Positions 43,182-52,111 of a stretch of DNA of 64,000 bases are shown in pieces; position 1 is the stretch's first letter, and each line of letters opens with the position of its first letter. A program made the position numbers and the translations under genes. Source of the DNA: Nocardia farcinica (GTDB taxonomy: Bacteria > Actinomycetota > Actinomycetes > Mycobacteriales > Mycobacteriaceae); assembly GCF_001182745.1 (NCBI RefSeq), contig NZ_LN868938.1, positions 2,976,001 through 3,040,000 on the forward strand, given 5' to 3'. The notes beneath the pieces were generated by a model, which made no database searches, was not told the DNA's origin, and saw only the letters and a list, made by a program, of their open reading frames with translations.

Positions 43182-44888
43182 TCAGTCGCAGACCGCGCCG
43201 ACCGAGGCCGAACCGACCAGCTTGGTGTACTTGGCGAGCACGCCGCGGGTGTAGCGCGGCGGCAGCGGTCGCCAGTCCTGTTTGCGCCGCTCGAGTTCGG
43301 CGGGCTCCACCAGCAGGTCCAGGGTGCCCGCGGCCACGTCGAGCCGGATGCGATCGCCGTCGCGGACGAACGCGATCGGACCGCCGTCCACCGCCTCGGG
43401 CGCGACGTGCCCGACACACAGTCCGGTGGTGCCACCGGAGAAGCGGCCGTCGGTGAGCAGCAGCACGTCCTTGCCCAGGCCCGCGCCCTTGATGGCGGCG
43501 GTGATGGCCAGCATCTCGCGCATGCCGGGTCCACCCTTGGGGCCCTCGTAGCGGATGACCACCACGTCGCCTGCGGTGATGGTGCCGTCCTCGAGGGCGT
43601 CCATCGCGGCGCGTTCGCGATCGAAGACCCTGGCCGTGCCGGTGAAGACGTCCTCGTCGAAACCGGCGGATTTCACCACCGCCCCGCCGGGCGCCAGCGA
43701 GCCGGACAGGATGGTGATGCCGCCGGTGGGATGGATCGGATCGTTCAGCGCCCGCACCACCTTGCCGTCCGGGTCGGGCGGGGCGATGTGGGCGAGGTTC
43801 TCCGCGACGGTGCGGCCGGTGACGGTGAGGCAGTCACCGTGCAGCAGTCCGGCGTCGAGCAGGGTCTTCATCATCACCGGCACGCCGCCGATGCGGTCGA
43901 CATCGGTCATCACATGCGCGCCGAACGGCTTGACGTCGGCCAGGTGCGGCACCCGCCTGCCCACCCGCGCGAAATCGTCGAGGGTGAGCTCCACCCGTGC
44001 CTCGTGCGCGATCGCGAGCAGGTGCAGCACCGCGTTGGTCGAGCCGCCGAAGGCCATCACCACCGCTATGGCGTTCTCGAACGCCTCCTTGGTGAGGATG
44101 TCGCGGGTGGTGATGCCGCGGCGCAGCAGCTCGACCACGGCCTGACCGCTGCGGCGGGCGTACCCGTCGCGGCGGCGGTCGGTGGCGGGCGGTGCGGCGC
44201 TGCCGGGCAGCGACATGCCCAGCGCCTCGGCCGCGCTGGCCATCGTGTTGGCGGTGTACATGCCGCCGCAGGCGCCCTCGCCGGGACAGATCGCGCGTTC
44301 GATGGCGTCGACGTCGGCCCGGCTCATCAGCCCGCGCGCGCACGCTCCGACCGCCTCGAACGCGTCGATGATCGTCACCTCGCGCTCGGTGCCGTCGGAG
44401 AGCTTGGCGATGCCGGGCAGGATCGAGCCCGCGTAGAGGAACACGCTGGCCAGGTCGAGGCGGGCCGCGGCCATCAGCATGCCGGGCAGCGACTTGTCGC
44501 ACCCGGCCAGCAGCACCGAGCCGTCGAGCCGCTCGGCCTGCATCACCGTCTCCACGCTGTCGGCGATCACCTCGCGCGACACCAGCGAGAAGTGCATGCC
44601 CTCGTGGCCCATCGAGATGCCGTCGGAGACCGAGATGGTGCCGAACTGCATCGGGAAGCCACCGGCGGCGAACACGCCGTCCTTGCAGCCCTGCGCGAGC
44701 CGGTCCAGCGACAGGTTGCACGGGGTGATCTCGTTCCAGGAGGAGGCGACGCCGATCTGCGGCTTCTCCCAGTCGTCGTCGCCCATGCCCACCGCGCGCA
44801 GCATGCCGCGGGCGGCGGTGCGTTCCAGCCCGTCGGTGACGTCACGGCTGCGGGGCTTGAGGTCGGGGGTGTTCGTCTGCTCGGCCAC
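43182..44888 (-). CDS. ilvD: Dihydroxy-acid dehydratase
   Basis: A 568-residue IlvD-family iron-sulfur dehydratase: [78 protein letters not shown] and [19 protein letters not shown]. It makes 2-oxo acids in isoleucine and valine synthesis. GTG 44888 ([14 protein letters not shown]) is chosen as in relatives. It is divergent from the XRE regulator. Other ilv genes are not in the window. Confidence 0.95.
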   Translation of the reverse strand: MAEQTNTPDLKPRSRDVTDGLERTAARGMLRAVGMGDDDWEKPQIGVASSWNEITPCNLSLDRLAQGCKDGVFAAGGFPMQFGTISVSDGISMGHEGMHFSLVSREVIADSVETVMQAERLDGSVLLAGCDKSLPGMLMAAARLDLASVFLYAGSILPGIAKLSDGTEREVTIIDAFEAVGACARGLMSRADVDAIERAICPGEGACGGMYTANTMASAAEALGMSLPGSAAPPATDRRRDGYARRSGQAVVELLRRGITTRDILTKEAFENAIAVVMAFGGSTNAVLHLLAIAHEARVELTLDDFARVGRRVPHLADVKPFGAHVMTDVDRIGGVPVMMKTLLDAGLLHGDCLTVTGRTVAENLAHIAPPDPDGKVVRALNDPIHPTGGITILSGSLAPGGAVVKSAGFDEDVFTGTARVFDRERAAMDALEDGTITAGDVVVIRYEGPKGGPGMREMLAITAAIKGAGLGKDVLLLTDGRFSGGTTGLCVGHVAPEAVDGGPIAFVRDGDRIRLDVAAGTLDLLVEPAELERRKQDWRPLPPRYTRGVLAKYTKLVGSASVGAVCD

Positions 44889-44997
44889 GGCCCCATCATG
44901 CTCGCTGCGACCGCGCGCCGCCGACGGCCACGCCGAATTCGTCCGCCCAGAGCGTAATCGAGCGCTCGCACCGGGGGCCGGATCGTAGGCTGCGAGC

Positions 44998-45369
44998 ATG
45001 ACCGAGCATCCGAGACTGCACTCGATCCCGGGCGGGCGCGCGGACCGGCGGCCCGAACCCGACACCGCTGCCGAGCCGCTATGGCGGGAGGTGCTCGGCG
45101 AACGCCTGCGCCTGCTGCGCCGCGAACAGGACGAGACGCTGGCCGAGACCGCCGCGCGCGCGGGCATCTCCCCGCAGTACCTCTCCGAGGTCGAGCGCGG
45201 GCGCAAGGAGCCCTCCAGCGAGATGATCGCGGCGCTGGCCGGCGCCCTGGGCACCACCCTGGGCGGGCTGACCGAACTGGTCGCCGACGAGCTGCGGATG
45301 CGGCGGCGCCGCGCCGCCTTCGCCCGGCGCAGCAGCGCGGGCCCCACCCTCACCCTGCGCGCCGCCTGA
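44998..45369 (+). CDS. XRE-family regulator (ClgR/PopR-like)
   Basis: A 123-residue protein with one HTH domain ([53 protein letters not shown], about residues 33-85) and a basic C-terminus. Size and sequence are like ClgR/PopR, activators of clp protease genes in actinobacteria. It is convergent with a clpP2-clpP1-like pair 211 bp away, which supports that role. Its last codons GCC TGA fall inside the first unit of a palindromic repeat array. Confidence 0.85.
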   Translation: MTEHPRLHSIPGGRADRRPEPDTAAEPLWREVLGERLRLLRREQDETLAETAARAGISPQYLSEVERGRKEPSSEMIAALAGALGTTLGGLTELVADELRMRRRRAAFARRSSAGPTLTLRAA

Positions 45370-45428
45370 GCGGGTCAGCGGCCGAAGGGGGTAGCGCAGC
45401 GTCACCCCCGCAGGCCGCCCCGCTCAGG
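45365..45428 (-). repeat. Palindromic repeat array B, unit 1
   Basis: A 64-bp unit starting CCTGAGCGGG and ending CCCGCTCAGG, a perfect 10-bp terminal inverted repeat. The TGA stop codon of the XRE regulator (45367-45369) lies in its left end. The interior carries GCGGCC and GGCCGC, giving a long imperfect hairpin. It is separated from unit 2 by a 15-bp spacer. Confidence 0.85.
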
Positions 45429-45443
45429 CGAAATCCGACACAG

Positions 45444-45507
45444 CCTGAGCGGGTCAGCGGCCGGAGGCGGCAGCGCAGCGTCACCCCCGCAGGCCGCCCC
45501 GCTCAGG
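45444..45507 (-). repeat. Palindromic repeat array B, unit 2
   Basis: A 64-bp unit nearly identical to units 1 and 3, with the same 10-bp inverted ends. A 14-bp spacer follows. Units are in the opposite orientation to arrays A and C. Confidence 0.85.
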
Positions 45508-45521
45508 CACATCCAACACAG

Positions 45522-45585
45522 CCTGAGCGGGTCAGCGGCCGGAGGCGGCAGCGCAGCGTCACCCCCGCAGGCCGCCCCGCTCAAC
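45522..45585 (-). repeat. Palindromic repeat array B, unit 3
   Basis: A 64-bp unit with left end CCTGAGCGGG. Its right end is altered to CCCGCTCAAC, and the TCA within it (45581-45583) is the stop codon of the minus-strand clpP gene. The outer ends of array B thus supply the stop codons of both convergent genes. Confidence 0.85.
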
Positions 45586-46174
45586 CCCGCGGACTCAGCA
45601 CCGTGTCGATCAGCCCGTATTCGAGGGCGGCGGTCGCGGTGAAGACGCGGTCGCGGTCGGTGTCCTCGCGCAGCTGCTCCGGGGAGCGGCCGGTGTGCCT
45701 GGACAGGATCGCCTCGATCTCGGACCGCATCCGCACCAGCTCGTCGGCCTGCAGGATCAGGTCCGGGATCGGCCCCTGGCCGCGCGCGGCGGGCTGGTGC
45801 AGCACGACGCGGGCGTGCGGCAGCATCGCGCGCTGCCCCGGCGCGCCGCCCGCCAGCAGCACCGCCCCGACCGCGATGGCCTGCCCGACGCAGGTGGTGT
45901 GCACCGGCGCGCCGATGTGCTGCATGGTGTCGTAGACGGCCAGCATCGACGGCAGGTCGCCGCCCTCGCAGTTGATGTAGAAGTTGATCTCCTGGTCGGG
46001 GCTCTCCGATTCCAGGTGCAGCAGCTGCGCGATCAGCGCGTTGGCGACCCCGGAGTCGATCGGCGTGCCCAGGTAGACGATCCGCTCGGCGAGCAGGTGC
46101 GAGTAGATGTCGGTGATGCGCTCGCCACCGCGGGGATGCTGGGCGATGACGTTGGGAATGGTGTAGGTGCTCAT
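45581..46174 (-). CDS. ClpP2-like subunit with catalytic serine replaced
   Basis: A 197-residue ClpP-fold protein, closest in pattern to ClpP2 (DTDRDR, then ALEYGLIDTVL at the C-terminus). The serine block GQAxS is GQAIAVGA, so the nucleophile position is Ala101; the oxyanion-loop SPGG is CEGG (residues 69-72). His126 (VVLHQP) and Asp175 remain. It should be unable to cleave peptides itself but may assemble with the active partner encoded just upstream, whose stop overlaps its ATG. ATG 46174 is chosen. Confidence 0.88.
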   Translation of the reverse strand: MSTYTIPNVIAQHPRGGERITDIYSHLLAERIVYLGTPIDSGVANALIAQLLHLESESPDQEINFYINCEGGDLPSMLAVYDTMQHIGAPVHTTCVGQAIAVGAVLLAGGAPGQRAMLPHARVVLHQPAARGQGPIPDLILQADELVRMRSEIEAILSRHTGRSPEQLREDTDRDRVFTATAALEYGLIDTVLSPRG

Positions 46175-46776
46175 AGCGTGATCCCCACTCGCGGCCGCTG
46201 CGGGACGACCTGGCCGAAGCTGTCGACGATGTGGTCGATGAAGCCGTATTCCTTGGCCTGCGCGGCGGTGAACCAGCGGTCGTGCAGGGAGTCCTCGTAG
46301 ATCCGGGCGTAGGGCTGGCCGGTGTCGGCGGCGATCAACCCGAGCACCGTCTCGACCGTGTGGCGCAGGTCGTCGGCCTGCACCTCCACGTCGACGGCGG
46401 TGCCGCCGATGCCCGCCGATCCCTGGTGCATCAGCACGCGCGCGTGCGGCAGCGCGAACCGTTTGCCCCGGCTGCCCGCCGAGAGCAGGAATTGTCCTGC
46501 GCTGCAGGCCAATCCGAGCGCGAGCGTGGACACCTCGCAGGGCACGAGGCGCATCACGTCGCGGATCGCCAGCATCGCGGGCACCGAACCGCCCGGCGAG
46601 TGGATCCACAGCGAGATCGGCGCCTCGTCGTTCTCGGCGGCCAGCGTGAGCAACTGGGTGGCGAGCAGGGTGCCGTTGTCGTCGTCGAGCGGTCCGTCGA
46701 GCACCAGGATGCGCCTGCTCAGCAGCTGTTCCCGTGCCCGCCAACCGAACAGCGGGGTCTTGTCGTCGTGAGCCAT
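46171..46776 (-). CDS. ClpP1-like serine protease subunit
   Basis: A 201-residue ClpP with an intact triad: Ser92 in LGLACSAGQFLL, His117 in VLMHQGS and Asp166 in LHDRWFT; the SPGG oxyanion loop is present at 60-63. The C-terminal AKEYGFIDHIVDSFG is ClpP1-like. It forms the barrel protease that degrades unfolded proteins handed over by Clp ATPases. It heads an overlapping operon (ATGA) with the dead ClpP2-like gene. This pair is probably a second clp locus besides the housekeeping one, which is not in the window. Confidence 0.93.
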   Translation of the reverse strand: MAHDDKTPLFGWRAREQLLSRRILVLDGPLDDDNGTLLATQLLTLAAENDEAPISLWIHSPGGSVPAMLAIRDVMRLVPCEVSTLALGLACSAGQFLLSAGSRGKRFALPHARVLMHQGSAGIGGTAVDVEVQADDLRHTVETVLGLIAADTGQPYARIYEDSLHDRWFTAAQAKEYGFIDHIVDSFGQVVPQRPRVGITL

Positions 46777-46900
46777 GCCTCCACCCTGCCCCCGCTCGCG
46801 GCCCGCGCGGGGGCCACGCTGCCGTGGGCGGATCTGCTCACAGCAGCGCGACGGTGGGGTACGCGCCGTGCTGCGAGGTATGTCCGAAAACTGCTGGCAA

Positions 46901-46922
46901 GTGCCCCCGGTTCCGGGGGCAC
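46901..46922. promoter_or_regulatory. 22-bp palindrome upstream of the clpP operon
   Basis: GTGCCCCCGG (46901-46910) and CCGGGGGCAC (46913-46922) flank TT, a perfect dyad in the 225-bp gap between the clpP1-like gene and the Tat amidase. With only two loop bases it suits a protein-binding operator better than an RNA hairpin. The ClgR/PopR-like regulator next door is one candidate binder; this is inferred. The rest of the gap shows nothing else recognised. Confidence 0.5.
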
Positions 46923-47001
46923 CGGGTGCTGCTCTGATAGGTTCTGCGCATCGGTTCCGGCCGGTGCATGCTCGTCGTCCGACGAACACTCAGGGGGTCA
47001 C

Positions 47002-48663
47002 GTGCAGTCACCCGTTTCGCGCAGGTCCTTCCTCCGAGGCGCGAGCGTGGGGGCCGCGGTGGGCGCCACGGCGCTGCCCGGCCTCGCGCACGGCGTGCCG
47101 CTGCCGCGCCGGCCCGCGCCCCGGCTGCCCGACCCGGCCACCGTGGCGGCCACCGACCCAGCCATGCTGACCGCGCTGGAGGCCGCGAGCCTGTTGCAGG
47201 CACGCACCCTGCATCCGGTCGATCTGCTCGACGCCTGCCTGCGCCGCAGCGCCGACTACGACGGCGCCACCAACGCCTGGATCCGCACCTACCCCGAGCT
47301 GGCGCACGACCAGGCCGAACAGGCCGCGCAGCGGCTGGCCGCGGGCGACGCGCCGCTGCTGTGCGGACTGCCGATCGCGGTCAAGGATCTCTACGCGGTG
47401 GCCGGATTGCCGCTCACCGCGTCCAGCCGGGTCCTCGACGGCAACATCGCCGCCGGTGACGCGACGGTGTGGCGGCGGCTGCGGGAGCACGGCGCGGTAC
47501 TGCTCGGCCACACCCACACCGACGAGTTCGCCATCATGACCGCCACCCCGCAGGTCGGCAATCCGTGGAAGACCGACGACACCGCGGGCGGCTCCTCCGG
47601 TGGCAGCGCGGCGGCGCTGGCGGCGCGGTACGCGCCCCTGGCGCTGGGCACCGACACCGGCGGTTCGGCGCGGTTGCCCGCCTCCCGCTGCGGCGTGAGC
47701 GCGATCAAGCCGACCTTCGGCCGGTGCAGCAAGTACGGTGTCATCCCGGTGATGTGGACCAGGGACCATCCCGCGGCGATGGGCCGCACGCTCGCCGACG
47801 CGGCGCTGCTGCTGTCGTTCATGGCGGGCGCCGACGCCAACGATCCGGTCACCGGCACCGCGCCGCCGCTGCCCGCGGCCGGGTTCCCGTTCACCGCGCC
47901 GGAGGCGGCGAAACCGCTGGGCGGCAGGGTGTTCGGCGTCCCGGTCGCCGCCGACCGGCTGCCCGCGGAGCTGGGCAGGCTGTTCACCGAATTCCTCGGC
48001 GTCGTCACCGATCTCGGCGGCGAGCTGCGCGAGGTGCGGATGCCCGCCGAGCCGGAGGGCCTGGCCACCGGCGACGCGGTGGAACTCGGCATGTACCACC
48101 GGCAGTGGATCGAGCAGCTCGGGTTGTTCCGGCCGCTCAGCGCGGCCGTGGTCGAGGTCGGGCTGGCCTCACTCGGCATCCCGTCCACGGACTACCTGCA
48201 GTACAGCCGGGCCCGTGCCACCTATCAGCGCGCCTACAACCGCCTCTTCGACGAGGACGGGATCGACGCCCTGGTGCTGCCCGGCGCCGCCACCGACGGC
48301 ATGCCGCGCAGCACCGCCGCCGCGGCCTCCATCCTGGGCGCCGACCATGTCCCGGTCACCTGGGCGAACTACTCCGGCGCACCGGCACTCTCGCTCCCGG
48401 CGGGCCGCTCCCGGGTGACCGGCCTGCCGTTCGGCGTCCAACTGGGTGGGCGGCCGTGGGGCGAGGCCGATCTGCTCCCGCTCGGGCTCGCGATCGAGGC
48501 GGCCGCCCCGCACTGGCGCGATGTGCCGCCCCTGCGACCGAATCCGCGACCGTTGCCGCAGGTGGGGCTCGGCACGCCCGGCCCGGGCCCCGACCCCACC
48601 AACACCGACGCCGCGGCGCCCGCGTTCAGCTTCATCCCCACCACGACCGCCGCGCCGGTCTAG
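47002..48663 (+). CDS. Tat-exported amidase-signature hydrolase
   Basis: A 553-residue amidase beginning with a twin-arginine signal (VSRRSFLRGASVGAAVGATA). The catalytic blocks are PIAVKDLYAVAG (Lys), DTAGGSSGGSAAALAAR (cis-Ser) and GTDTGGSARLPASRCG (Ser). The last ~40 residues are proline- and threonine-rich and may be a linker or anchor region. It would act outside the membrane on amide bonds of unknown substrates. GTG 47002 starts the Tat peptide. It shares no operon with neighbours. Confidence 0.9.
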   Translation: MQSPVSRRSFLRGASVGAAVGATALPGLAHGVPLPRRPAPRLPDPATVAATDPAMLTALEAASLLQARTLHPVDLLDACLRRSADYDGATNAWIRTYPELAHDQAEQAAQRLAAGDAPLLCGLPIAVKDLYAVAGLPLTASSRVLDGNIAAGDATVWRRLREHGAVLLGHTHTDEFAIMTATPQVGNPWKTDDTAGGSSGGSAAALAARYAPLALGTDTGGSARLPASRCGVSAIKPTFGRCSKYGVIPVMWTRDHPAAMGRTLADAALLLSFMAGADANDPVTGTAPPLPAAGFPFTAPEAAKPLGGRVFGVPVAADRLPAELGRLFTEFLGVVTDLGGELREVRMPAEPEGLATGDAVELGMYHRQWIEQLGLFRPLSAAVVEVGLASLGIPSTDYLQYSRARATYQRAYNRLFDEDGIDALVLPGAATDGMPRSTAAAASILGADHVPVTWANYSGAPALSLPAGRSRVTGLPFGVQLGGRPWGEADLLPLGLAIEAAAPHWRDVPPLRPNPRPLPQVGLGTPGPGPDPTNTDAAAPAFSFIPTTTAAPV

Positions 48664-48687
48664 GCAGCTCTCACTCCACCACTTCTC

Positions 48688-49197
48688 TCACTCCACCACT
48701 TCGACGACGTCGCCGGGCCACAGGTATTCGTAGAAGGCCTTGGCGCCCTCGTGCGTCATCCGGACGCAGCCGTGCGACTCCTTCTCGATGGGGCCGACGT
48801 GGAAGGCGATGTCGCCGTTGAAGAACGTGGCGTACGGCATCGGAGCGTTGTGCATGGTGCTCCAATGGAATTCGCGCTTGAACGACACCTTGAAGACCCC
48901 GGGCGGTGTCTCGTAGCCGGGCATGCCGTGTGAGACCGGGGTCGGCCCGTACGTGACGCGGCCGTTGTCCATCAGCCATGCCTCGTTGGTCGACAACCGC
49001 ATGCAGGCCCTGGCCTGGGCCGAACACGGCGCCACCGGGGGCGGCGGCTGGATGATCGCCGGGACGCCGGGAATGTCGGGACCGCCGGGCCACAGGGGCT
49101 CGGCCTGGGCGACGCCGGTGCCGAAACCGGCGGCGGACGCGAGGCCGAGGACGACCGCGAGGCGTCCCGCCCAGTGCCGCTTACGCAATCTGCTCAT
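48688..49197 (-). CDS. Exported L,D-transpeptidase (YkuD domain)
   Basis: A 169-residue secreted protein with a signal peptide (cleavage near AQA, residue 32) and a short YkuD domain. The active site is SHGCVRM with Cys144, preceded by AFHVGP (His133). It forms or remodels 3-3 cross-links in peptidoglycan, or is a related cell-wall enzyme. It lacks the Ig-like domains of the large mycobacterial LdtMt2 type. ATG 49197 is chosen; a GTG precedes it directly. Confidence 0.9.
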   Translation of the reverse strand: MSRLRKRHWAGRLAVVLGLASAAGFGTGVAQAEPLWPGGPDIPGVPAIIQPPPPVAPCSAQARACMRLSTNEAWLMDNGRVTYGPTPVSHGMPGYETPPGVFKVSFKREFHWSTMHNAPMPYATFFNGDIAFHVGPIEKESHGCVRMTHEGAKAFYEYLWPGDVVEVVE

Positions 49198-49325
49198 CAC
49201 GCACCTGCCCTCTCTGCCGGGCGGGCTCCGTTGCACCGCCGGCTGCCGGGAACACCTCGAGGTGTCAGACGATCATGACGACAGCCGGATACCCCGGTCA
49301 AGAGCGCGGTAACGCGCCCCCGACG

Positions 49326-49838
49326 TCAGCGCAGCGGCGGACGCCTGCGAAAGGAGATGTGGCGGTGCCCGAAGAAGCTGGCGACCGCGACCACCGCCAT
49401 CACCCCGAGCGCGGCCGGGATGCGCGGCAGATGCGCGACCTGCACGGCCAGCTGCAACAGCACCATGTTCATCAGCAGCCCACCGGAATTCACCACCACG
49501 AAGGCCACGAAGTCGCGGACCAGCCGCCCGCGCACCCGGAACACCAGCGTGCGGTGCAGGGTGAAGGCGACGACGATGCTCACCGCGTAGGCCAGCGCGG
49601 GCGCGACGGCCGGGCTCACCCCGGCACCGAGCACCAGCAGCCACGCCACGGTCAACGCCATGCCGAGGGCGGTGTTGAACGCACCGACCACCGCGAACGC
49701 CAGCTCCTGCCGCCGCACCACCCGCAACAGCGGGCCGGGATCGGCGCCCGCGTCGCGGGTCTCCGCCGTCGCGGTGGCGGACCGCGGCGGTGGCCAGGCG
49801 GCGGGGGCGTCCGGCGCGCGGACGGCGTCGGCGGTCAT
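49326..49838 (-). CDS. GtrA-family membrane protein
   Basis: A 170-residue protein with four membrane spans in GtrA layout: QELAFAVVGAFNTALGMALTVAWLLVL, APALAYAVSIVVAFTLHRTLVFRVRG, FVAFVVVNSGGLLMNMVLLQLAV and GVMAVVAVASFFGHRHISFR. GtrA proteins help move polyprenyl-linked sugars across the membrane for cell-wall glycan building. Its start overlaps the stop of the large membrane protein (ATGA). About 40 N-terminal residues are disordered. Confidence 0.9.
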   Translation of the reverse strand: MTADAVRAPDAPAAWPPPRSATATAETRDAGADPGPLLRVVRRQELAFAVVGAFNTALGMALTVAWLLVLGAGVSPAVAPALAYAVSIVVAFTLHRTLVFRVRGRLVRDFVAFVVVNSGGLLMNMVLLQLAVQVAHLPRIPAALGVMAVVAVASFFGHRHISFRRRPPLR

Positions 49839-52078
49839 GGTCGCGCGCCGACCAGATCGGGTTCGCGTTCGACGTCCGGCGGGGAGGCGTCGGCGTCGCC
49901 CGAGTCGCCGCGGTCGCGGCGGTCGCGCCGGTACAGCCACTGCAGGAGCGCCACGCCGAGCAGGCCGAGCGCGGCCGCGCCCATCCCCAGCGGCCGACCC
50001 GGCGGCGACCAGGTCAGCTCCAGCTCGGCGTTCTCGGTTCCCGCCGGGATGTCCACCGCGGCGAAGACATTGCCGACCAGGTCGACCGGCACGTCCCGGC
50101 CGTCGAGGGTGGCGCGGTAGCCGGGCCAGCCGAGCCGCGCGAACACCACCCGGCCGCCCTCGGCGCTGCTCACCCGCACCCGGCTGGCGGTGTCGGATTC
50201 GGCGAGCGAGGTGGCCGTGACGCCGGGGGCGGCGGCGACGCGGCCGTCCCGGGTGGACACCGGGCCGTCGATTCGCTCGAGCACCGCGATGTAGCGCTCG
50301 TGGCCCGGGTAATCGACCCACTGCCAGCCCGGCGGCGCGGGCTGGTCGCGCGCGTCCGGATAGAGCGCGCGCTGGAGCACCACACGGTCGATCTTCATCA
50401 GATCGACGATCGTACGGCCGGTGCTCGGCTCGGTGGCGAAGGCGCGGCGGTAGGCGTCGGGACAGACGCTGGTGTCCCAGCGCATGCACAACGTCTCCCC
50501 GAACCAGAAGTGCCCGTTCGGGGTGTAGCCGCCGACGTAGCTGCGCTCCAGGTTCTTGGCGTAATTGCCGAACACCAGCGATCCGTACGCGCCGTCGAGG
50601 CTGCGTTCCTCGGGGCGGATCAGCGCGCGGTCGGCCAGTTGCAGGGTGGTGCCGTCGAAGTCCGGGAAGGCGGCCTTCATCTCCGAACGATGGGTCGGCA
50701 GATTCCAGCCGAGCGGCGTCGGCTGCGCGGCCGACACCTGCGCGTAGGCGATGGGGACCACCGAGACGATCACCACCGCGCAGGCCGCGGTGGCCCGCCC
50801 GCGACGGGCCAGCGCCACCACTCCCGCGCCGAGGACGGCGAGCACGACGACCCAGACCACGTGCCACACCGTCTCGTCGGGCGCCGCGGCGGCCGAACGG
50901 ACCAGCAGCACGCCGAGCAGGCCGCCCGCCACGAGCAGCCGCTTGCGCGCGTCGGCGACGGTGCCGTAGCGGCCGAGCAGCACGCACACCAGGATCAGCA
51001 ACCCGAGTGCCAGCATCGGCAACACCCGGGCGGGCCAGCGCAGCGGACCGATCGCCCCCGGGCCCGCGGTCCACATCAGCACCGCCACCGAGAACAGCGC
51101 GGGAGCGGTGAGTTCCCGCAGTCCCGCCCGCGCCGCGCGCCAGTCCACGAAGGCCAGCCCCGGGATCAGGAACCAGGCGATGTAGACCACCGGCATCGGC
51201 TGCACATACCCCCACCACGAGGTGAAGGCGGGCAGTGTGCTCGGCAGACCGGCATTCAACGACTCCGACCACGGCACGGCCAGCAACTGCTCGTTGTTGA
51301 TCTGCGCGGTGCCGCGCCAGGTGGCCTTGGCCGACAGCAGGCTCGGCAGGTAGGTCATCAACCCGGCCGCGGCCGCGCACACCGACACCAGCGCCAGGCG
51401 CAGCGGACCGCGCCGGTCGCGCTGGTGGATCAGCTCGCCGACGAGCACCGCGCCGATCACCAGCCCCGCCTCCACGGCCGGGAAGATGTACTGCACCGAC
51501 ATCACCAGGTACAGGAACACGAACGTGGGGATCGGCCCGCTGCGGCCACGCGCGTAGCGCACCCCCGAGGCCCAGGCGTGCACCAGCCAGGCGGTGCCGG
51601 TCAGCGCCGTCCACCAGCTGGCCTCGTCGAAGAACAACAGCCAGCCGCTGAACGGCATCGCCACGCCCGCGACCGCCGCCCACGCCGCCCGCGCACCGTA
51701 GACCAGGCACACCCGGTAGACACCGAGCGCGAGGATCACCGCGAAGATCAACTTCACGACGGTGGCGTAGAGCGCCAGGTTGTCCATCGACGGCGCGAGC
51801 AGGTCGATCAGCAACTGTGGCGGGTTGAGCAGACCCGCCTCCTCGATCGTGTAGTTACCCGCCAGCCAGTGCTCGGGCACCATGGTCGGAAACCGGCCCT
51901 CGCGCAGGCTGCGCCCGAGCATGACCCACAGTGGGGCGTACTGGGATTCGGTGTCGTCGGTGTAGAAGTGCCGCGGGTTGGCCGCCAGCACCGCGGCGTA
52001 CCCCGCCACGACACCGAGCGCGGTGATGATGCCCCATGTATAGATGCCTCGCGGAGCGAGCGTTCCCCTGTCCGCCAC
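49835..52078 (-). CDS. Large membrane protein (YfhO/GT-C glycosyltransferase-like)
   Basis: A 747-residue protein with about 12-13 spans in its first ~470 residues and a folded extracytoplasmic C-terminal domain before a last span (LGMGAAALGLLGVALLQWLY). The first loop has HFYTDDTESQYAPLW, where acidic residues sit as in GT-C transferases. The arrangement is like YfhO-type membrane proteins involved in lipoteichoic or arabinan sugar transfer. Its pairing with GtrA suggests a step in lipid-linked sugar use. The acceptor is unknown. It begins just beyond repeat array C. Confidence 0.75.
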   Translation of the reverse strand: MADRGTLAPRGIYTWGIITALGVVAGYAAVLAANPRHFYTDDTESQYAPLWVMLGRSLREGRFPTMVPEHWLAGNYTIEEAGLLNPPQLLIDLLAPSMDNLALYATVVKLIFAVILALGVYRVCLVYGARAAWAAVAGVAMPFSGWLLFFDEASWWTALTGTAWLVHAWASGVRYARGRSGPIPTFVFLYLVMSVQYIFPAVEAGLVIGAVLVGELIHQRDRRGPLRLALVSVCAAAAGLMTYLPSLLSAKATWRGTAQINNEQLLAVPWSESLNAGLPSTLPAFTSWWGYVQPMPVVYIAWFLIPGLAFVDWRAARAGLRELTAPALFSVAVLMWTAGPGAIGPLRWPARVLPMLALGLLILVCVLLGRYGTVADARKRLLVAGGLLGVLLVRSAAAAPDETVWHVVWVVVLAVLGAGVVALARRGRATAACAVVIVSVVPIAYAQVSAAQPTPLGWNLPTHRSEMKAAFPDFDGTTLQLADRALIRPEERSLDGAYGSLVFGNYAKNLERSYVGGYTPNGHFWFGETLCMRWDTSVCPDAYRRAFATEPSTGRTIVDLMKIDRVVLQRALYPDARDQPAPPGWQWVDYPGHERYIAVLERIDGPVSTRDGRVAAAPGVTATSLAESDTASRVRVSSAEGGRVVFARLGWPGYRATLDGRDVPVDLVGNVFAAVDIPAGTENAELELTWSPPGRPLGMGAAALGLLGVALLQWLYRRDRRDRGDSGDADASPPDVEREPDLVGARP

Positions 52079-52111
52079 GAGTTCCAGACCCTACAGGCAC
52101 CCCCGCACCCC

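Noticed and set aside
44897..45000. 9-bp inverted repeat CATGCTCGC/GCGAGCATG flanking the ilvD/XRE gap as an operator
   Set aside because: The arms are 86 bp apart and one overlaps a start codon, so the symmetry is probably fortuitous.
45365..45585. Tandem units with spacers resembling a CRISPR array
   Set aside because: The 64-bp units are longer than CRISPR repeats, are palindromic along their length, the 14-15 bp spacers are similar to each other, and no cas gene is present.
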